Assembly (NCBI GenBank): GCA_016192525.1
Contig: JACPTZ010000017.1
Coordinates: 1-64,000 of the forward strand
DNA length: 64,000 nt
Source of the DNA: Planctomycetota bacterium
Lineage (GTDB): Bacteria; Planctomycetota; MHYJ01; JACPTZ01
Direction of reading: 5' to 3'
Position 1 is the stretch's first letter. Every line of letters starts with the position of its first letter. A model generated the notes under the pieces. That model did no database searches, had not been told where the DNA came from, and saw nothing but the letters and a program-made list of their open reading frames with translations. Below are positions 61,127-64,000 of this stretch, piece after piece. Both the position numbers and the translations under genes were made by a program.

Positions 61127-62497
61127 TCACGTTCCCTTCCTCTTCTTCTCCGCCTCCGCCATCTTCTGCCTCGCCGTCGCGGCGAAGGCGGTCCCGGGGT
61201 ACTTCTCGATCACTCGCTTGTACTCGACGATGGCCTTTTCGTACATCTTGTTCTTGAAGTAGTTGTCTCCATTGCGGAGCCACTTCTCGCAGTCCGCCCG
61301 GGCCTGCTCCTCCTTCATCGCCTTCTGGACCTCCGGGTCCTTTTCCAGGTCCTCGATCCGTTGTTTCGCCTCGGCGGCCTTCGTGACGAGCGGACAGGTC
61401 TCGACGATCTTCCGGTACAGGCCGATCGCCTTCGGCCAGGCCTTCGCCTTCTCCGCCGCCTCGGCCTGTTTCCAGAGATCGGCGGCGGCGGCCGACTGGC
61501 GCGTCGCCTCGACGATCGCGTTCGCCTCCGGGTCCTGGTGGATCGCGTCGATCTTCCCTTCCGCCTCCTTCGCAGCGGGGGTGCCGGCGAACTTCGTTTT
61601 CACCTCGGTGAGGGCGGTTTCGGCCTCGGAGAACTTCTTGGCCGCGACGAGGGCCGCCGCCGCATCGAGCGCCACCTTCGCCTGGGACTCGATCTGGTCG
61701 ATCGCGATCGTCACCTTCTCCGCGAGATCAGGCGCCACCTTCGCCTTCTTCTCCTCGATGGCGGCCCGGGCTCTCCTGAGCGTCCCGTACGCGGCGGCGA
61801 AGTCGCCCGCCTCCTGCGCCTTGAGCCCCTGTTCCGCGTCCTGGGTCGCCGCCCGGGCGAGGGCCGCCTCCGCCGGGTCCTGCCCGATACACTTCTCCAC
61901 GCACTCCGCGATCGACGCCCTCTGCTCCGGCTCGTAGCCGAGCGCGTGAAGGCGGATGACCCCCTCGCGGTCGACGACGATCGTCATCGGCGTCCGAAAC
62001 TCCTTGTTGACAGGATACCGCTCAATCGTGGCGCGGCCCCGGTCCCGGGCGATCGGGAAGGGAAGCTGCAGCATCTGGAACCAGGCCTGGGCCATTTCCG
62101 GCCTCTGATGCGCCTCATTCCCCAGGACACTCCAGACCCCCACCACCGTGAGCCCCTTCTCCCTGAACTGGGCGTGGAGCTCCTTGGCGTGAGGAAGACT
62201 GTAGGCCTCGCAGATCCCGCCGGTCATCTCGAAGAACGACACGAGAACGACCCGCCCGCGGAGGCTTCGCGGGTCGGAGGCCGGCCCCTGGATCCAGTCC
62301 TTCTCCACGTCGAAGTCCCGGAACTCCTTCCCGAGGAATTCGGACTCTACCGGTGGGGCGGGCGTCCCGCCTGCCCCGCCGTCCCCGCCCGCCCCGGCGC
62401 CGTCCCCGCCGGGAGGCTGGGTGTCCTGGGCCGGGAGCGGAGCGGATCCCGCGAGGAGGATGAGGAGGCCGACCGCGAGCGCCATTCGGAGAGACAT
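61127..62497 (-). CDS. Exported redoxin/TlpA-like protein with helical repeat tail
   Basis: A 456-residue protein: signal peptide (MALAVGLLILLAGSAPLPAQ), a Gly/Pro linker, then a thioredoxin-like TlpA/redoxin domain (LRGRVVLVSFFEMTGGICEA; GLTVVGVWSVLGNEAHQRPE; FRTPMTIVVDREGVIRLHAL). At the CxxC position it reads TGGIC, so only one of the two cysteines remains; disulfide exchange would need another partner. The C-terminal half is helical/TPR-like (GDFAAAYGTLRRARAAIEEK; KMYEKAIVEYKRVIEKYPGT). ATG 62497 with GGAG is preferred to the ATG four codons upstream. Confidence 0.85.
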   Translation of the reverse strand: MSLRMALAVGLLILLAGSAPLPAQDTQPPGGDGAGAGGDGGAGGTPAPPVESEFLGKEFRDFDVEKDWIQGPASDPRSLRGRVVLVSFFEMTGGICEAYSLPHAKELHAQFREKGLTVVGVWSVLGNEAHQRPEMAQAWFQMLQLPFPIARDRGRATIERYPVNKEFRTPMTIVVDREGVIRLHALGYEPEQRASIAECVEKCIGQDPAEAALARAATQDAEQGLKAQEAGDFAAAYGTLRRARAAIEEKKAKVAPDLAEKVTIAIDQIESQAKVALDAAAALVAAKKFSEAETALTEVKTKFAGTPAAKEAEGKIDAIHQDPEANAIVEATRQSAAAADLWKQAEAAEKAKAWPKAIGLYRKIVETCPLVTKAAEAKQRIEDLEKDPEVQKAMKEEQARADCEKWLRNGDNYFKNKMYEKAIVEYKRVIEKYPGTAFAATARQKMAEAEKKRKGT

Positions 62498-62623
62498 GGG
62501 GGGCTCCATCCGGGACGTACGGCGAATCGCCGCATTCTACCGGGTGGAGAGGGGGGAAGCAAGGTCGTCGCGGGGTTTGAATCGCTTCAGAAACCGCCCC
62601 TTCCGGACCGGCCTGAGCGACAC

Positions 62624-62652
62624 TTGACATCCCGGATCGGGTTCGCTACCGT
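62624..62652 (+). promoter_or_regulatory. Sigma-70-type promoter
   Basis: TTGACA (62624-62629), 17 nt, TACCGT (62647-62652). Same TAxxxT style of -10 as the zeta antitoxin promoter. Drives the gene at 62685. Confidence 0.6.
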
Positions 62653-62684
62653 TCCCCACGAACCCCACTCGGCGGAGGAGATCC

Positions 62685-63458
62685 ATGAGCGAGTTCGTCG
62701 TTGAGTCCGTGCGGAACGGCACCCGCCTGACGCTGGTCCCCGCCGGAGACCGGGCCTACTCCGCCTCCATCGAGGGTCCCGGCCTTCGCGCGGCGGCGAC
62801 GGTCTGCGATGCAGGCGGCGAGACGCGCGGGTTCGCGGACCTCTGGTGCGATCTGGCCCGGCAGTGGCGAAACTGGGGAGGGGGCAAGTCGTGGAGTTCG
62901 TCCGGCGAAGCGTTCCGCATCGAAATTCGCGCGGACCGGACCGGCCATGTCGAGGCGCACGCCTGGCTCACGTGCGCGGCGCCGTTCACCTGGCGAGGAG
63001 AAGCGGCCCTTCTCCTCGATCCGGCCCGGCTCGACGCCCTGGCTTCCCAGGCCGTCGCCTTCGTCGATTCCCTCCTGGGCGAGACGCGTGACAGGCGACC
63101 CGTCGCGCCGGCCGCGGCGGCCGCGGTCCCCGGGCTCGACGCCCTCGCCGCGCAGGCGGTCTCCCTCGTGGAGTCGCTCCTCCCGCGACCGCAGGAGGTG
63201 CGCCCCAGCGCCCGGGCCTGTCCCAAGTGCGGAGGGTGCGGAAAGGTGCACCGGACATCGATGCCTCACAAACCTCCGGACTGCTTTTTCTGCGAGGAGT
63301 GTTCCGGCTGCTCCGGGACCGGCGTCGTGCCGGAGGGCGCCTCGCGCTGCCCCCGGTGCAAAGGGGAGGGGCGCTATCACGAGAGCACGATGTCGCACAG
63401 TCCGGGGTGTATCTTCTGCACGGAGTGCGAGACCTGCGGTGAGAAGGGCTGGATCTGA
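62685..63458 (+). CDS. DnaJ-type zinc-finger-like protein
   Basis: A 257-residue cytosolic protein. The first 110 residues are a beta-rich domain I cannot name; a Pro/Ala linker follows. The C-terminal 75 residues hold a Cys-rich array (CPKCGGCGKVH, CFFCEECSGCSGTG, CPRCKGEGRYH, CIFCTECETCGEKG), a spacing like DnaJ zinc centres but with irregular extra His/Cys. It probably binds two or more zinc ions. GGAGGAGATCC precedes the ATG and a TTGACA promoter lies 55 nt upstream. Confidence 0.8.
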   Translation: MSEFVVESVRNGTRLTLVPAGDRAYSASIEGPGLRAAATVCDAGGETRGFADLWCDLARQWRNWGGGKSWSSSGEAFRIEIRADRTGHVEAHAWLTCAAPFTWRGEAALLLDPARLDALASQAVAFVDSLLGETRDRRPVAPAAAAAVPGLDALAAQAVSLVESLLPRPQEVRPSARACPKCGGCGKVHRTSMPHKPPDCFFCEECSGCSGTGVVPEGASRCPRCKGEGRYHESTMSHSPGCIFCTECETCGEKGWI

Positions 63459-64000
63459 TCACCGATCCGCCCCGCGGGCGTCTTCGAGGAAGGGGGCCTC
63501 GAGGACGGGCCAGTGCCAGACGGGGCCCTCGGAGGCGGTGAAGGTGACGTCGATTGTCCAGTCGTCGAACTTGTCCGAGTCCTTCATCTTCAGCAGCCCC
63601 ACCCACAACTCCTGCGTGTGCGGCTGGAAGGCGACCGTCTCCGGCCGCGCATTGGCGCTCGTGAGCTTCGAGGCGTCCAGTCCCCATCCGCCGGAGGTCA
63701 CCGCGCGTGTCACCGTCCCCCTCGATATCTTTTTTTCGAAGAAGGAAACCGTCACCGACCCCTCCTGCCGCGTCACCGGCTTTCCCTGCTCGTCCTCAAA
63801 AGCGAAGACGAGGAAGACCACGTCGCCCGTGTACTTCATCTGCTTCTTGCGGCCGGTGAACCGACCCTCCACGTCGCCGATCCCTGCGAGCCGGACCTTC
63901 GCCGCCTTCGCCGGCTTCTTCGGCTTTGGGCCTTTCGGTCCCGCCGCCGCCGGCGCTTCCGAGGCGGGCAGACGTTCCACCACGGGGGCGCTGAAGGACT
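63459..64000 (-). CDS. Hypothetical protein, 5' end outside the window
   Basis: The frame is open to the window edge, so the start is not visible; a GTG at 63983 is only an internal possibility. The 180 visible residues have a Pro/Ala/Lys-rich linker, then a beta-sandwich-like domain (YTGDVVFLVFAFEDEQGKPV; PHTQELWVGLLKMKDSDKFD; DDWTIDVTFTASEGPVWHWP). It faces the zinc-finger-like gene convergently with no gap. Family unknown. Confidence 0.7.
   Translation of the reverse strand, partial: SFSAPVVERLPASEAPAAAGPKGPKPKKPAKAAKVRLAGIGDVEGRFTGRKKQMKYTGDVVFLVFAFEDEQGKPVTRQEGSVTVSFFEKKISRGTVTRAVTSGGWGLDASKLTSANARPETVAFQPHTQELWVGLLKMKDSDKFDDWTIDVTFTASEGPVWHWPVLEAPFLEDARGADR

Overview
The window is a GC-rich, densely packed bacterial segment. 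By eye it is well above 60% GC, with a lower-GC patch around 14.8-17.0 kb. Several traits fit an uncultured Planctomycetota-like bacterium: many HEAT-repeat membrane or lipoproteins, a large Ser/Thr kinase with one membrane helix and a C-terminal laminin/DUF1080-like domain, a DUF4175-like coiled-coil protein, a planctomycete-style sodium/solute symporter, a glutamate-mutase-L-like protein outside any mutase operon, and abundant REP-like repeats. The phylum is inference; no rRNA gene is present.

Layout. 1-5.7 kb: oligopeptide ABC importer (substrate-binding protein, two permeases, truncated ATPase). 5.9-12.7 kb: small membrane protein, LOG-family protein, a promoter-driven DUF4175-like gene whose C-terminus seems split off, a frameshifted Na+/solute symporter, a NUDIX hydrolase and a HEAT lipoprotein. 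12.9-13.9 kb: zeta-like toxin with antitoxin. 13.9-17.1 kb: a hairpin cluster, then two damaged genes of unlike composition. 17.2-19.6 kb: purF-purM. 19.7-28.1 kb: a minus-strand cluster of a MutL-like ASKHA protein, a small partner, a barrel-sandwich/KOW protein, a DUF6754-like Fn3 membrane protein and further membrane proteins, driven by a clear promoter and interrupted by a REP-associated tyrosine transposase with its REP hairpins. 28.2-36.2 kb: prolyl oligopeptidase carrying an in-frame repeat insertion, hypothetical proteins, a Phd/RelE-type toxin-antitoxin pair and clpB. 36.5-46.4 kb: a MITE-like element, a lipoprotein, proS, CAG/CAA repeats, the kinase, a YkgJ-type cysteine-cluster protein and a lipoprotein. 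46.3-49.8 kb: DedA/YqaA-like protein, DUF255 thioredoxin-domain protein and two tandem thioredoxin-fold genes with in-frame UGA codons. 50.2-51.6 kb: flagellin. 52.4-61 kb: five paralogous membrane-anchored HEAT proteins, and between the fourth and fifth a third UGA-containing thioredoxin-fold gene. 61-64 kb: a TlpA-like redox protein, a DnaJ-type zinc-finger-like protein and a truncated gene.

Most notable results. (1) Three probable selenoproteins, each with UGA in a U-x-x-C thioredoxin motif and each with a GGAG-initiated stem-loop starting exactly 18 nt after the UGA. (2) A conserved-looking but uncharacterised MutL/membrane-protein operon. (3) A tandem family of zinc-ribbon/HEAT membrane proteins. 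(4) Repeats that supply start codons, stop codons and in-frame protein segments to host genes. Several genes (symporter, 14.3 kb gene, 15.7 kb gene, DUF4175-like gene) are broken by a stop or frameshift; they could be true pseudogenes or assembly errors, and raw reads would decide.
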